Positions 25,869 to 35,570 of a stretch of DNA of 64,000 nucleotides are shown one piece after another. The stretch is from Bacillus swezeyi (lineage in GTDB: Bacteria; Bacillota; Bacilli; Bacillales; Bacillaceae), in contig NZ_MRBK01000004.1 in assembly GCF_001969815.1 (NCBI RefSeq), positions 1-64,000 of the forward strand, given 5' to 3'. Numbering within the stretch: the first letter of the stretch is position 1; every line of letters begins with the position of its first letter. A program made the position numbers and the translations under genes. The notes beneath the pieces were generated by a model that worked only from the letters and a program-made list of their open reading frames with translations, was not told where the DNA came from and did no database searches.

Positions 25869-27050
25869 CTAGCTAACAAGCTGCTTAATCTTGTAATCTT
25901 GTATTTTTTCAATGAGAGGTTCCGCCGCACCGTGAATATTTCCGACTCCGTAAATGACGCGACCCTCCAGCTTATTTTTTAGCATGAACATAATTTCGTC
26001 TGTTGTTTTGTGCTCAAAATCAAACAGCTTGTCCGCAGGAATTTTGCCTGCTTCATACGCTTTGACGATCGGCTCTGTCGTTTCGCCAATCAGCACAAGT
26101 TCACTGGCTTCTATATAAGGAAGAACATCTTCCGCAAATTGCTGTGTTCTGTCTACCCTGTCGGCGCGGCAATTCATGATAATGATCGGCTGATCTGTAG
26201 GATAGCCCATTTCTTTCACGCGCTTCCATATGTTTAAAGTAGAAGATGCGTCATTGGCTGCAAAACCATTGACGAAGTGGCCGGGGTTTTTGGCATTCAT
26301 CAGCGGCAGAACCCTCATCGCTCCTGGATCAGGCGGCGCATTCAGCATGCCTTTAAAGGCCGTTTCTTCATCAATTCCCAAAGCTTGTGCAACACCGAGA
26401 GCGAGCGACGCATTATCAGGAAACACCATGTATTCAAACTGGCGGAGATAGTCATCAGATATTTTAGAGTTGTCCGCGATAATGACTTTTGTGTTCCTTT
26501 CTTTTGCAACTTCTTTAAAGAATTCGGTATACTCACTATCAGTAATCACCAAGTGGCCATTATAAGGAATTGTTGCCGTGAAAGCTTCTGCGATTTCATC
26601 CAAAGTCGGTCCCATCACATCCATGTGATCCTCAAGTACGTTGACGATCACGCCGATATTAGCCTGAAGCAATTCTTCCTGAAAGATGATTTGGTAATCA
26701 GGGTTGACGGCCATACACTCACTGACGATCGCATTGGCTCCTCTTTCCACCGTCTCTTTCATAACTTCCTTCTGCTCCCCGATGTTCGGCCCTTGAGGCT
26801 TTCTCTTAATCGGCTTTTCTTCCGGTGTGTCCCAATAGATCATCCTTGCATCAGTCCCGGTTGTTTTTCCCACTGTTTTGTAGCCTGCTTCCATTAATAT
26901 TCCTGTTGTCAATCTTGTCACCGTGGACTTTCCGCGTATCCCGTTGATGTTCACTCGGACTGGCAGCGCATCGATGTTTTGCTGATGGCGCCTTTTTTCA
27001 TAAATGCCGATCCCAACAACGACCGCACAGGCTAATAGCATTACCCACAT
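25869..27050 (-). CDS. pgsB: Poly-gamma-glutamate ligase PgsB
   Basis: ATP-dependent amide ligase of 393 residues that joins glutamates through gamma-carboxyls; related to Mur ligases. N-terminal membrane helix (about 2-17), P-loop NGIRGKSTVTRLTTG near 35-49, the SECMAVNPDY segment and the Mur-like VLEDHMDVMG. Start MWVML at 27050 is chosen because GGAGATG lies about ten bases upstream and the length then equals B. subtilis PgsB. The longer frame up to 27098 would begin next to the predicted -10 box. First gene of pgsBCAE. Confidence 0.94.
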   Translation of the reverse strand: MWVMLLACAVVVGIGIYEKRRHQQNIDALPVRVNINGIRGKSTVTRLTTGILMEAGYKTVGKTTGTDARMIYWDTPEEKPIKRKPQGPNIGEQKEVMKETVERGANAIVSECMAVNPDYQIIFQEELLQANIGVIVNVLEDHMDVMGPTLDEIAEAFTATIPYNGHLVITDSEYTEFFKEVAKERNTKVIIADNSKISDDYLRQFEYMVFPDNASLALGVAQALGIDEETAFKGMLNAPPDPGAMRVLPLMNAKNPGHFVNGFAANDASSTLNIWKRVKEMGYPTDQPIIIMNCRADRVDRTQQFAEDVLPYIEASELVLIGETTEPIVKAYEAGKIPADKLFDFEHKTTDEIMFMLKNKLEGRVIYGVGNIHGAAEPLIEKIQDYKIKQLVS

Positions 27051-27099
27051 TGTTTGTCTACATCTCCTTCTTGGAATCTGATATGTAAATTCATTCATC

Positions 27100-27127
27100 A
27101 GTATATAGGTTCAATATGAAATCACAA
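27100..27127 (-). promoter_or_regulatory. Candidate sigma-A promoter of pgsBCAE
   Basis: Minus strand TTGTGA, 16-base spacer, TATACT. Four of six and five of six to consensus, at a sensible distance from the pgsB ribosome site. Confidence 0.5.
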
Positions 27128-27972
27128 TCGGCATTATGTAACAGAAGACGACTAAATTTTCCGTGACAAAGATCCCCTCGCTTACGTCACTATTTCCTAT
27201 CCTTCCGTTGATAAATATGGAAATCGGTCATTCTTATATCCTACTAATTTTTTATAACATGTTTAAGAATGCGCTTTCAAAAATCAGCAAATCTGATTCT
27301 ATACTTTTCTCCCTATTTTGATGAAAGGCTAAAAGATGATTCTCGGGTCCATCTTTATATGTCGCCCCTTCCTTTACAGATGGGAAAACAATAGGCTTCG
27401 CTGCCGCCTTTATCTATTTTCACTATTTTTCTACGGGTCAAAAAGTCATCAATCATCCCTGTTTAAAATATAGACGTCCTATGATATTCAGACTATATAC
27501 TAAAATCTTAAAATCTCTTTCTTTGCAGGTCGGGATTCTTTAACAAATCCAAACAATTCTTAAGCCGTTCGATTCACCTTATTTTTTTCGTTTTTAGGTT
27601 ATAATCCTAGGATTTAAAAAGCCGTTAATTTTTTTCAACTATAATTCATCAAACTTTAACATTTTTAATTTTTCTCATTATTCATATTGTTAATTTATTC
27701 GACAAATTTATAATTGATCAGCACATTCTCGGGACATTTTGATTAAATGAATAGGTTTTTTCTATTGAATAAGATAACGAATTGATTGAGACGGTTTCTG
27801 CCGGAATTACTCTTCTTGTATTCCTGGACTGTTTTACAATGATGAACGCTCTTCGATTTCCCTAAATATAAGCCGCTTCTTTCTATCAAATAAAGGCGTG
27901 TACACATGACAAATAAAATTCGCGATACAGCATTTTTTTCATTGTTATTTGATATAGATCGTGATAATCTTT

Positions 27973-27987
27973 ATGTAAACGGTTACA
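27973..27987. promoter_or_regulatory. CcpA cre site of the rbs operon
   Basis: ATGTAAACGGTTACA matches the cre consensus WTGNAANCGNWNNCW at every fixed position. It lies 22 bases before the rbsR start. B. subtilis rbs is repressed by CcpA and RbsR at such a site. Confidence 0.8.
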
Positions 27988-28008
27988 CAAGGAAGGAGAA
28001 AGACCTCG

Positions 28009-28998
28009 GTGGCTACGATTAAAGACGTCGCGCTTGCTGCAAAAGTATCCGTTGCTACGGTATCCCGTGTTTTAAACGAGACGGGATATGTCCATGAGGA
28101 TACGAAAACCCGTGTGATGAAAGCGATGGAAGAATTGAATTACCGCCCGAATGAGGTAGCCAGGTCTCTCTATAAAAGAGAATCCAGACTGATAGGACTG
28201 CTGCTTCCCGACATTACAAACCCATTTTTCCCTCAATTGGCCAGGGGGGTTGAAGATGAAATCCACCGAAACGGATTCAGGCTGATATTCGGAAACAGCG
28301 ATGAAAATCTGGAGAAAGAACTGGATTACCTGCAGACATTTAAGCAAAATCATGTCGTCGGTGTGATCTCGGCTACGAATTATCCTGATGCATCAAACTA
28401 CAAAGACTTGTCGATGCCGATCGTCTTTCTTGACCGAACCGGAGAAAATGCCCCCTCCGTGTTTGCGGACAGCAAGCAAGGCGGCCGGATCGCTGCTTCG
28501 GAAATCATCCGAAGAAACGCCTCACGCATCACCCTGATCAAAGGGCCGGGCCACTTGCAGACTGCAAAAGACCGCTTTAACGGAGCGCTTGAGGTTTTAA
28601 GCGGAGCAGACGTTGATTTTCATGTCATGAAAACCGAAACATTTTCTTTTCAAGAAGCACAGAAGCGGGCGGCTGAATTATTTTCCATCTATCCTGAGAC
28701 AGATGGTATCATTGCAAGCAATGACATTGTGGCGACTGCCGTTTTGCATGAAGCGCTAAAGCGGAAGATCAAAGTTCCCGACGACCTGCAGATCATCGGT
28801 TTTGACGATATTCCGCAAAGCGAATTGCTTTTCCCTCCCTTATCGACAATCAGACAGCCGGCATATCAAATGGGAATAGAAGCCGCAAAATTGCTGTTAA
28901 GATTAATGAAACATGAATATATTGAACAATCGGCTGTACAAATGCCGGTCGCTTTTATTGAAAGACAAACGACTCGAAAGGCGGATGACAATGAGTAA
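28009..28998 (+). CDS. rbsR: Ribose operon repressor RbsR
   Basis: LacI-family repressor of 329 residues. N-terminal helix-turn-helix ATIKDVALAAKVSVATVSRVLN and hinge YRPNEVARSLYKR, then a sugar-binding core ending in IGFDDIPQSELLFPPLSTIRQP. The start is GTG with AAGGAGG upstream. First gene of rbsRKDACB; the stop overlaps the rbsK start by eight bases. Confidence 0.94.
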   Translation: MATIKDVALAAKVSVATVSRVLNETGYVHEDTKTRVMKAMEELNYRPNEVARSLYKRESRLIGLLLPDITNPFFPQLARGVEDEIHRNGFRLIFGNSDENLEKELDYLQTFKQNHVVGVISATNYPDASNYKDLSMPIVFLDRTGENAPSVFADSKQGGRIAASEIIRRNASRITLIKGPGHLQTAKDRFNGALEVLSGADVDFHVMKTETFSFQEAQKRAAELFSIYPETDGIIASNDIVATAVLHEALKRKIKVPDDLQIIGFDDIPQSELLFPPLSTIRQPAYQMGIEAAKLLLRLMKHEYIEQSAVQMPVAFIERQTTRKADDNE

Positions 28999-29872
28999 AA
29001 TATGCGTGATTGGCAGCTCTTCAATGGATTTAGTCGTAACATCGAAGAAACGACCGAAAGCCGGAGAAACGGTGCTTGGAGATTCATTTAAAACCGTTCC
29101 CGGCGGAAAAGGAGCTAACCAGGCTGTGGCTGCCGCCAGACTCGGTGCTGAAGTTTGTATGATCGGATGTGTAGGTGATGACCATTACGGAAAAGACATT
29201 CTCGATAATTTCAAAGCCAATGGCGTTTTGACAGACTATGTGGAACCGGTTACAGGTCAAGAAAGCGGCACCGCTCATATCGTACTCGCCGAGGGAGACA
29301 ACAGCATTATCGTCGTCAAAGGCGCAAATGATCATGTCACACCTGAATATGTTCAACAAGCACAGCCTGCGTTAAAAGAGGCAGATATCGTCCTGATTCA
29401 GCAAGAAATTCCAGAGGAAACCGTTGATTATGTAAGCGGGCTGTGCAAGACTCTCGGCATTCCCCTCCTGCTCAACCCGGCTCCCGCCCGGCCGCTTCGC
29501 CGCGAAACAATTGAAAACGCGGCCTATATCACGCCGAATGAACACGAAGCGTCCATTCTCTTCAAAGGACTTTCTCAGGAAGAGGCATTACAGCGCTACC
29601 CCGGAAAACTGTTTATTACAGAAGGCAAGAATGGGGTCCGTTATCACAATGGACATGAAGAAAAGCTCATCCCTGCATTTCCCGTGGAGGCGATCGATAC
29701 AACAGGAGCCGGGGACACCTTTAATGCCGGATTTGCCATCGCCCTATCTGAAGGAAAAGACATTGAATCCGCCCTGCGCTTTGCAAACCGGGCAGCTTCC
29801 TTGTCAGTGTTAAAATTCGGCGCACAAGGCGGCATGCCAAAAAGAGAAGAAGTGGAGCGTGAACTGTCATGA
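28991..29872 (+). CDS. rbsK: Ribokinase
   Basis: PfkB-family kinase of 293 residues making ribose 5-phosphate. N-terminal SSSMDLVV strand, the GGKGANQAVAAARLG signature and the C-terminal DTTGAGDTFNAGFA anion hole with catalytic Asp. The ATG at 28991 is preferred over longer in-frame starts inside rbsR, because AAGGCGG lies seven bases upstream and the protein then begins as other ribokinases do. Its stop overlaps rbsD by four bases. Confidence 0.93.
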   Translation: MSKICVIGSSSMDLVVTSKKRPKAGETVLGDSFKTVPGGKGANQAVAAARLGAEVCMIGCVGDDHYGKDILDNFKANGVLTDYVEPVTGQESGTAHIVLAEGDNSIIVVKGANDHVTPEYVQQAQPALKEADIVLIQQEIPEETVDYVSGLCKTLGIPLLLNPAPARPLRRETIENAAYITPNEHEASILFKGLSQEEALQRYPGKLFITEGKNGVRYHNGHEEKLIPAFPVEAIDTTGAGDTFNAGFAIALSEGKDIESALRFANRAASLSVLKFGAQGGMPKREEVERELS

Positions 29873-30264
29873 AAAAACACGGCATATTAAACAGCCATAT
29901 TGCAAAACTGCTGGCCGACCTCGGACATACCGATATCATCGTCATCGCGGACGCCGGTTTGCCTGTGCCTCCCGGCGTTCCTAAAATAGACCTTGCTCTG
30001 AAACTTGGAACGCCAAGCTTTAAAGAAGTGACACGGCTTGTCGCTGAAGAGATCGCTGTGGAAAAAGTAACCGCTGCCAAAGAAATTGAAACCGCCAATC
30101 CGGTGCAGGCCGATTTTTTAAAAGAGCGGTTTTCTGACCAGCCGATTGAATATATCTCACATGAAGCATTTAAAAAGGCGACAAATCGAGCAAAAGCAGT
30201 GATTCGCACAGGTGAAGCAACACCTTATGCAAACTGCATCTTGCACGCAGGAGTGATCTTTTAG
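29869..30264 (+). CDS. rbsD: D-ribose pyranase
   Basis: 131-residue enzyme that interconverts pyran and furan forms of ribose, supplying RbsK with its form. Family N-terminus MKKHGILNSHIAKLLADLGHTD carries the catalytic His. IVIADAGLPVP and the C-terminal TGEATPYANCILHAGV are conserved. Confidence 0.94.
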   Translation: MKKHGILNSHIAKLLADLGHTDIIVIADAGLPVPPGVPKIDLALKLGTPSFKEVTRLVAEEIAVEKVTAAKEIETANPVQADFLKERFSDQPIEYISHEAFKKATNRAKAVIRTGEATPYANCILHAGVIF

Positions 30265-30302
30265 ATGTTCTTATCCTTACATCTGGAAAGAAGGGGTAGC
30301 CA

Positions 30303-31784
30303 ATGCATATTGAAATGAAAGGTATTTATAAGGCATTTGGTCAAAACCAGGTTTTGTCGGGTGTATCCTTCGAACTTCAGGAAGGTGAAATCCATGCCTT
30401 AATGGGAGAAAACGGTGCAGGTAAATCAACCTTAATGAATCTGTTAACAGGGCTTCATAAACTAGACAGCGGGACAATCAAGGTCGACGGAATGGAAACG
30501 TATTTCACCGATCCGAAACAAGCTGAGCAAAACGGCATCGCCTTCATTCACCAAGAGCTGAACATTTGGCCCGAAATGACCGTATTGGAAAATTTATTTA
30601 TCGGACGTGAGCTGTCTTCTAAACTTGGCTTTTTAAATAGCAAAAAAATGAAAGCGCTAGCAAAAGAACAGCTTGATAAACTGGGAGTCTCAATTTCTCT
30701 TGAAAAAGAAGCCGGACTCTGTTCCGTCGGCCAGCAGCAAATGATAGAAATCGCCAAAGCGCTCATGACAAACGCAAAAGTGATCATTATGGATGAGCCG
30801 ACAGCTGCGTTGACGGAAAGAGAAATCAAAAAGCTGTTTGAAGTCATCGCATCATTAAAGAAAAATGGTGTCTCCGTCGTCTACATTTCCCACCGCATGG
30901 AAGAAATTTTTACGATTTGCGACCGGATTACAGTCATGCGGGACGGAAAAACGGTGGATACAAAGGAAATACCCGATACCGATTTTAATGAAGTCGTGAA
31001 AAAGATGGTCGGCCGGGAGCTGACCGAACGCTATCCTGAAAGGAATCCAAACCCGGGAGAAATTGTCCTCGAAGTCAAGCATGCATCTAAAAAAGGCGTC
31101 TTCCAAAATATCAGTTTCAGTGTACGCGCCGGTGAAATCGTCGGGATATCCGGACTGATGGGTTCAGGACGGACAGAAATGATGAGAGCCATTTTCGGCC
31201 TTGATCCGCTTGATTCAGGAGACATTTTGATCAACGGCAAAAAAACCGCGATCAAAAAGCCGGGCGACGCCGTTCAAAAAGGACTCGGTTTTATCACCGA
31301 AAACCGGAAAGACGAAGGGCTCGTACTTGATGCATCCATAAGGGACAACATTGCCCTGCCTAACCTCGCCAGTTTTTCTCCGAAGGGATGGATCGATCGT
31401 AAAAGCGAGCAGGAATTCGTTGATCTCATGATCAAACGGCTGACGATCAAAGCGGATTCACGAGAAATCCATGTACGCAACCTTTCAGGAGGAAACCAGC
31501 AAAAGGTGGTCATCGCCAAATGGATCGGCATCGGTCCGAAGGTGCTCATTTTGGATGAGCCGACACGAGGCGTCGATGTCGGTGCAAAAAGGGAAATTTA
31601 TCAGCTGATGAATGAGCTGACAGACTGCGGCGTCGCCATCTTAATGGTCTCTTCAGAACTTCCCGAGATTCTCGGAATGAGCGACCGTGTGCTCGTGGTG
31701 CATGAAGGGACGCTCAGCGGTGAATTATCAAGAAAAGACGCGACTCAAGAACGGATTATGACACTCGCTACAGGAGGGCGGTAA
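30303..31784 (+). CDS. rbsA: Ribose ABC transporter ATPase RbsA
   Basis: 493-residue protein with two fused ABC domains. First domain: Walker [10 protein letters not shown] near residues 36-44, a C-loop CSVGQQQM and Walker [12 protein letters not shown]. Second domain: degenerate Walker A ([10 protein letters not shown]), LSGGNQQKV signature and [13 protein letters not shown]. Such asymmetry is normal for sugar-type ATPases. Ribosome site AGAAGGGGT. Confidence 0.95.
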   Translation: MHIEMKGIYKAFGQNQVLSGVSFELQEGEIHALMGENGAGKSTLMNLLTGLHKLDSGTIKVDGMETYFTDPKQAEQNGIAFIHQELNIWPEMTVLENLFIGRELSSKLGFLNSKKMKALAKEQLDKLGVSISLEKEAGLCSVGQQQMIEIAKALMTNAKVIIMDEPTAALTEREIKKLFEVIASLKKNGVSVVYISHRMEEIFTICDRITVMRDGKTVDTKEIPDTDFNEVVKKMVGRELTERYPERNPNPGEIVLEVKHASKKGVFQNISFSVRAGEIVGISGLMGSGRTEMMRAIFGLDPLDSGDILINGKKTAIKKPGDAVQKGLGFITENRKDEGLVLDASIRDNIALPNLASFSPKGWIDRKSEQEFVDLMIKRLTIKADSREIHVRNLSGGNQQKVVIAKWIGIGPKVLILDEPTRGVDVGAKREIYQLMNELTDCGVAILMVSSELPEILGMSDRVLVVHEGTLSGELSRKDATQERIMTLATGGR

Positions 31785-31785
31785 C

Positions 31786-32754
31786 ATGAATCATCAACCG
31801 GCTAAAGATATTGGAAAAAGCCTTAATGTCGACTCTGTTTTGCAAAAGCTCGGCCCGTTTCTCGGCCTGATTATTCTCGTTGTCATCGTATCAATATTAA
31901 ATCCGAGCTTTTTAGAACCATTAAATATTTTAAACCTGCTAAGACAAGTCGCTATCAACGGACTGATCGCATTCGGCATGACCTTTGTCATTCTGACCGG
32001 CGGGATCGACCTATCCGTCGGTGCGATTCTCGCATTATCAAGCGCTTTAATCGCGGGAATGACCGTCGGGGGCATCGATCCTATTTTCGCCATCATCATC
32101 GGCTGCCTGATCGGAGCCGCGCTTGGAATGGTAAACGGACTCTTGATCACAAAAGGCAAAATGGCTCCATTTATCGCAACACTGGCCACAATGACAATTT
32201 TCCGCGGGCTGACGATGGTCTATACAGACGGAAATCCGATTACAGGGCTCGGCAATCATTACGGCTTTCAGCTTTTCGGCCGCGGATACTTTTTAGGCAT
32301 TCCCGTCCCTGCCATCACCATGGCGGCAGCCTTTATCATTCTTTGGGTGATTCTTCATAAAACACCCTTCGGACGCCGCACATATGCGATCGGAGGAAAC
32401 GAAAAAGCAGCGATGATTTCAGGAATTAAAGTGTCCCGGGTCAAGATTATGATTTATTCCCTTGCCGGCCTTTTATCCGCTTTGGCAGGAGCCATTTTGA
32501 CATCGCGCCTGAACTCAGCCCAGCCGACGGCGGGCACCTCCTATGAACTTGACGCCATCGCCGCTGTCGTTTTAGGCGGAACAAGCCTTGCCGGAGGAAG
32601 GGGCCGGATTGCCGGCACACTGATCGGCGTACTGATTATCGGAACATTAAACAACGGTTTGAACCTGCTTGGCGTCTCGTCCTTTTTCCAAATGGTCGTC
32701 AAAGGTATTGTCATACTGATCGCAGTCTTGCTCGACCGCAAGAAATCCGCATAA
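31786..32754 (+). CDS. rbsC: Ribose ABC transporter permease RbsC
   Basis: Membrane permease of 322 residues with about ten hydrophobic segments. GMTFVILTGGIDLSVGAILALS and GNEKAAMISGI (the coupling loop that contacts RbsA) are family marks. One base separates it from rbsA. Confidence 0.95.
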   Translation: MNHQPAKDIGKSLNVDSVLQKLGPFLGLIILVVIVSILNPSFLEPLNILNLLRQVAINGLIAFGMTFVILTGGIDLSVGAILALSSALIAGMTVGGIDPIFAIIIGCLIGAALGMVNGLLITKGKMAPFIATLATMTIFRGLTMVYTDGNPITGLGNHYGFQLFGRGYFLGIPVPAITMAAAFIILWVILHKTPFGRRTYAIGGNEKAAMISGIKVSRVKIMIYSLAGLLSALAGAILTSRLNSAQPTAGTSYELDAIAAVVLGGTSLAGGRGRIAGTLIGVLIIGTLNNGLNLLGVSSFFQMVVKGIVILIAVLLDRKKSA

Positions 32755-32768
32755 GGAGGGCTATATTG

Positions 32769-33683
32769 ATGAAAAAAGTACTAACGGCTCTTACAGCATT
32801 GATGCTTCTGTTTCTATCAGCCTGTTCATTGGAGCCGCCGGAATGGGCAAAGCCCAAAAAAGAAAAAGGCACAGATATTAAAATCGGCTTATCCGTCTCA
32901 ACTCTGAAAAACCCGTTCTTCGTTTCTTTAAAAAACGGTGTCATCAATGAAGCGAAAAAACAGGGCATCGAAGTGATCGTCGTTGATGCACAGGACGATT
33001 CAGCCAAACAGACGAACGATGTAGAAGACCTTCTTCAGCAAGGCGTTGACGCTCTATTGATCAATCCGACGGATTCCTCGGCGATTTCTACGGCAGTTCA
33101 ATCCGCCAACTCGCTCGGTATTCCGGTCGTTACCCTTGACCGCTCCGCTGAAGACGGAAAGGTGGAAACGCTTGTCGCTTCAGATAATGTAAAAGGCGGA
33201 CAAATGGCAGCCGATTATATCATGAAACAGCTCGGAGAAGGCGCAAAAGTTGCTGAACTGGAAGGTGTACCCGGAGCGTCGGCGACGCGGGAACGCGGCT
33301 CAGGCTTTCATAAAACAGCTGATCAAAAGCTGAATGTCATTGCAAAGCAAACGGCAGACTTTGACCGAACAAAGGGATTAAACGTCATGGAAAACCTTCT
33401 GCAAGGAAACCCGGATATTCAGGCCGTGTTCGCTCATAATGACGAAATGGCCCTCGGTGCGATTGAAGCGATCAGAAGCTCCGGAAAAGACATCCTTGTC
33501 GTCGGATTTGACGGAAATGAAGATGCGGTCAAAGCCGTTAAAGCGGGAGATATGGCGGCCACGATCGCCCAGCAGCCGGAATTAATCGGAAAGCTCGCAG
33601 TCCAGGCGGCGAGGGACATTCTAAACGGCGAAAAGATAGACAAAACCATCCCGGCGCCGCTGAAGCTGGAGGCGAAAAAATAA
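32769..33683 (+). CDS. rbsB: Ribose-binding lipoprotein RbsB
   Basis: Substrate-binding lipoprotein of 304 residues. Signal peptide with lipobox LSACS (acylated Cys near residue 19). Binding-protein motifs: GLSVSTLKNPFF, DDSAKQTNDVEDLL, NPTDSSAIS and VVGFDGNEDAVKA. ATG at 32769 is preferred to the TTG three bases before it because spacing from AGGAGGG is better. Ends the operon before a terminator. Confidence 0.94.
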   Translation: MKKVLTALTALMLLFLSACSLEPPEWAKPKKEKGTDIKIGLSVSTLKNPFFVSLKNGVINEAKKQGIEVIVVDAQDDSAKQTNDVEDLLQQGVDALLINPTDSSAISTAVQSANSLGIPVVTLDRSAEDGKVETLVASDNVKGGQMAADYIMKQLGEGAKVAELEGVPGASATRERGSGFHKTADQKLNVIAKQTADFDRTKGLNVMENLLQGNPDIQAVFAHNDEMALGAIEAIRSSGKDILVVGFDGNEDAVKAVKAGDMAATIAQQPELIGKLAVQAARDILNGEKIDKTIPAPLKLEAKK

Positions 33684-33689
33684 ACAGAG

Positions 33690-33726
33690 CGAATCAGACC
33701 TCTTGGTGAAAGGAGGTCTGATTTTC
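33690..33726. terminator. Convergent terminator between rbsB and a LysR gene
   Basis: Perfect stem AATCAGACCTC/GAGGTCTGATT with a ten-base loop; it overlaps the end of the LysR coding region. Confidence 0.85.
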
Positions 33727-34650
33727 ATGTGCGAACAGCTTTTCAACAGTCTCCATAAACGCATTTGCAGCCAGGCTTAAATAGCAGTATTCTGAATAAG
33801 CAAACACAAGGGTCCGGGTTGGTTCGGGTTCTAACGGGACATAGCCGATCTTTGCGGATGCTTCTCTGATGACCATCTGAGGCACGATCGTTACACCCAT
33901 ACCGTATTCAACAAGCGACTGAGCGGTTTCGATGCTGCTTGTTTTGAATGTTTCCTTCGGCTTAAATCCCGCTTTTGCACACAAATCAAGCACCGTCCTG
34001 CGGAATCCGTATCCTTCTTTTAATAAAATAAAGGGAACATCTTCGGCCGCCTTTAATGGAACGGCCGTTTTTTCCGTTTCTTTGCGAACGGAGTAAATAA
34101 ATGATTGCATTTGTTCAGTCATCCAGCTTTGCTTCTCAAATGGAATGGCCAAAAACAGCGGCTCTGTCAATATTGGAACGGTGGCCAGCCGTTCATTGTC
34201 GATGGGCAGCGGCAAAATCGACAGATCGATCTCACCGTTTTCTGTCATTTGCTCTAATACCGCAGGCGATTCTTCTATCAACTGGATGTGCACGTTCGGA
34301 TACTTCTCCAAAAACGTTTTTAACAGCGGCGGAAGGAGATATCCACCCGTCACTGCTGGAATGCCGATCGATAGCTCTGTCCCCATTTCCTGAAGCTGAT
34401 CCTGCATTTCGCGCAGCAGATCATCCCTTGCCCGCAATATCTCTTGGGCTCTTCGAATAAATCGTTTTCCTTGGGGAGTCGGAGACACGCCACCCCTTTT
34501 CCGGTAAAACAGAGGAAAGCCGAGCTCGTTCTCTAATTTTTTGATTTGCTGGCTCAGCGAGGGCTGAGCGATATGAAGGCTGTCAGCCGCTTTTGTAAAA
34601 CTGCCTTTGTTATAGATTTCAGCTGTATATTCAAAAAGCCTCATGTCCAT
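33694..34650 (-). CDS. LysR-family regulator, YcgK-like
   Basis: LysR regulator of 318 residues: N-terminal winged helix (FEYTAEIYNKGSFTKAADSLHIAQPSLSQQIKKLE pattern, residues about 4-39) and an effector domain with the usual ITGGYLLPPLL-type opening. ATG at 34650 follows GGAGGTGAGGAAC. Divergent from a methyltransferase gene. B. subtilis has the same pair as ycgK-ycgJ elsewhere on the chromosome, so this is probably that pair relocated; orthology is from memory. Target and inducer unknown. Confidence 0.8.
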   Translation of the reverse strand: MDMRLFEYTAEIYNKGSFTKAADSLHIAQPSLSQQIKKLENELGFPLFYRKRGGVSPTPQGKRFIRRAQEILRARDDLLREMQDQLQEMGTELSIGIPAVTGGYLLPPLLKTFLEKYPNVHIQLIEESPAVLEQMTENGEIDLSILPLPIDNERLATVPILTEPLFLAIPFEKQSWMTEQMQSFIYSVRKETEKTAVPLKAAEDVPFILLKEGYGFRRTVLDLCAKAGFKPKETFKTSSIETAQSLVEYGMGVTIVPQMVIREASAKIGYVPLEPEPTRTLVFAYSEYCYLSLAANAFMETVEKLFAHENQTSFHQEV

Positions 34651-34762
34651 GTTCCTCACCTCCATAGTTTCAGGCTATCATTTTCATATATTTTATATCC
34701 TAGACTTATATATGTCGATTTCGTTACCATGAAACCATAACCGTAAAGGGAGGATGCTATTC

Positions 34763-35530
34763 ATGAAAACGAGCGCTCAGAAGCAATTTTCGAAAAACCC
34801 TGACCAATATCGGGATGAACCGTTATTTTCAGCGGGAAAGGACCTTGAAGCAATGGTCAACAGTGTGTCTCTTAAAGGAGATGAAGCCCTGCTTGATGTC
34901 GGAACAGGAGCGGGACATACGGCCCTTGCTTTTTCACCCCTTGTGAAGCATTGTACAGGGATCGATATTACCGAAGAAATGGTGAAGACCGCTGCCCTTT
35001 TTGCCAAAGAAAAAAACGCCCGCCATGTGCGATTTCTTCAGGGGAATGCTGAAAAGCTGGATTTTGATGATGCTTCTTTTGATATCGTCACATGCCGTTT
35101 TGCAGCGCACCATTTCTCTGACGTCCGCCGGGCAATGACCGAAATCGCCCGCGTTTTGAAACCAGGCGGAAGCTTTATTCTGGTGGATCACTATGCACCT
35201 GAAGACAAGGCCCTCGATCAGTTTATCAATCGGCTTAATCAAATGAGAGATCCGTCACATGTACGGGAATATGCTCTTGCCGAATGGAACAGCTTGTTTG
35301 AAGAAAACGGGCTGGACTACATCGAAAAGCAGAAGTGGAACATCCCTATTGAATATGAAAACTGGATTCGCCGCGGAGCCGTCCCGGAAGAAAGAAAATC
35401 GAAAATGATCGCTCATTTGGCGGAAGCATCCCGGGCATGCCGTGATGAGTTTGAAATTGTTCACGGCGAAAACGGCCATCCGCTCTCTTTCAAACTGAAA
35501 GGGATATTGATTTCAGGGAGAAAACGCTGA
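34763..35530 (+). CDS. Class I SAM-dependent methyltransferase, YcgJ-like
   Basis: UbiE/MenG-type methyltransferase of 255 residues. Motif I LLDVGTGAGHTAL near residues 47-59, acidic GIDITEEMV near 73, DIVTCRFAAHHFSD (motif for residues over the adenine) near 112 and VLKPGGSFILVDHYAPED (post-motif) near 138. GGGAGG lies nine bases before this ATG; the upstream ATG overlaps that site. Divergent from the LysR gene, which may control it. Substrate unknown. Confidence 0.85.
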   Translation: MKTSAQKQFSKNPDQYRDEPLFSAGKDLEAMVNSVSLKGDEALLDVGTGAGHTALAFSPLVKHCTGIDITEEMVKTAALFAKEKNARHVRFLQGNAEKLDFDDASFDIVTCRFAAHHFSDVRRAMTEIARVLKPGGSFILVDHYAPEDKALDQFINRLNQMRDPSHVREYALAEWNSLFEENGLDYIEKQKWNIPIEYENWIRRGAVPEERKSKMIAHLAEASRACRDEFEIVHGENGHPLSFKLKGILISGRKR

Positions 35531-35536
35531 CCGACG

Positions 35537-35570
35537 AAAAAAAGCCCTCTTACAGCAGAGGGCTTTTTTT
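35537..35570. terminator. Convergent terminator at alsD
   Basis: Stem AAAAAAAGCCCTC/GAGGGCTTTTTTT with loop TTACAGCA, serving both the methyltransferase gene and alsSD. Confidence 0.93.

Larger units (their letters stand above)
27051..28008. other. Long AT-rich divergent region between pgsB and rbsR
   Basis: About 950 bases without a convincing ORF on either strand. It holds the pgsB promoter side (27100-27127) and the rbs cre site (27973-27987). In B. subtilis, DegU and SwrA control pgs from this position; I cannot assign their sites. A short palindrome AATCCTAGGATT lies near 27602. Confidence 0.5.
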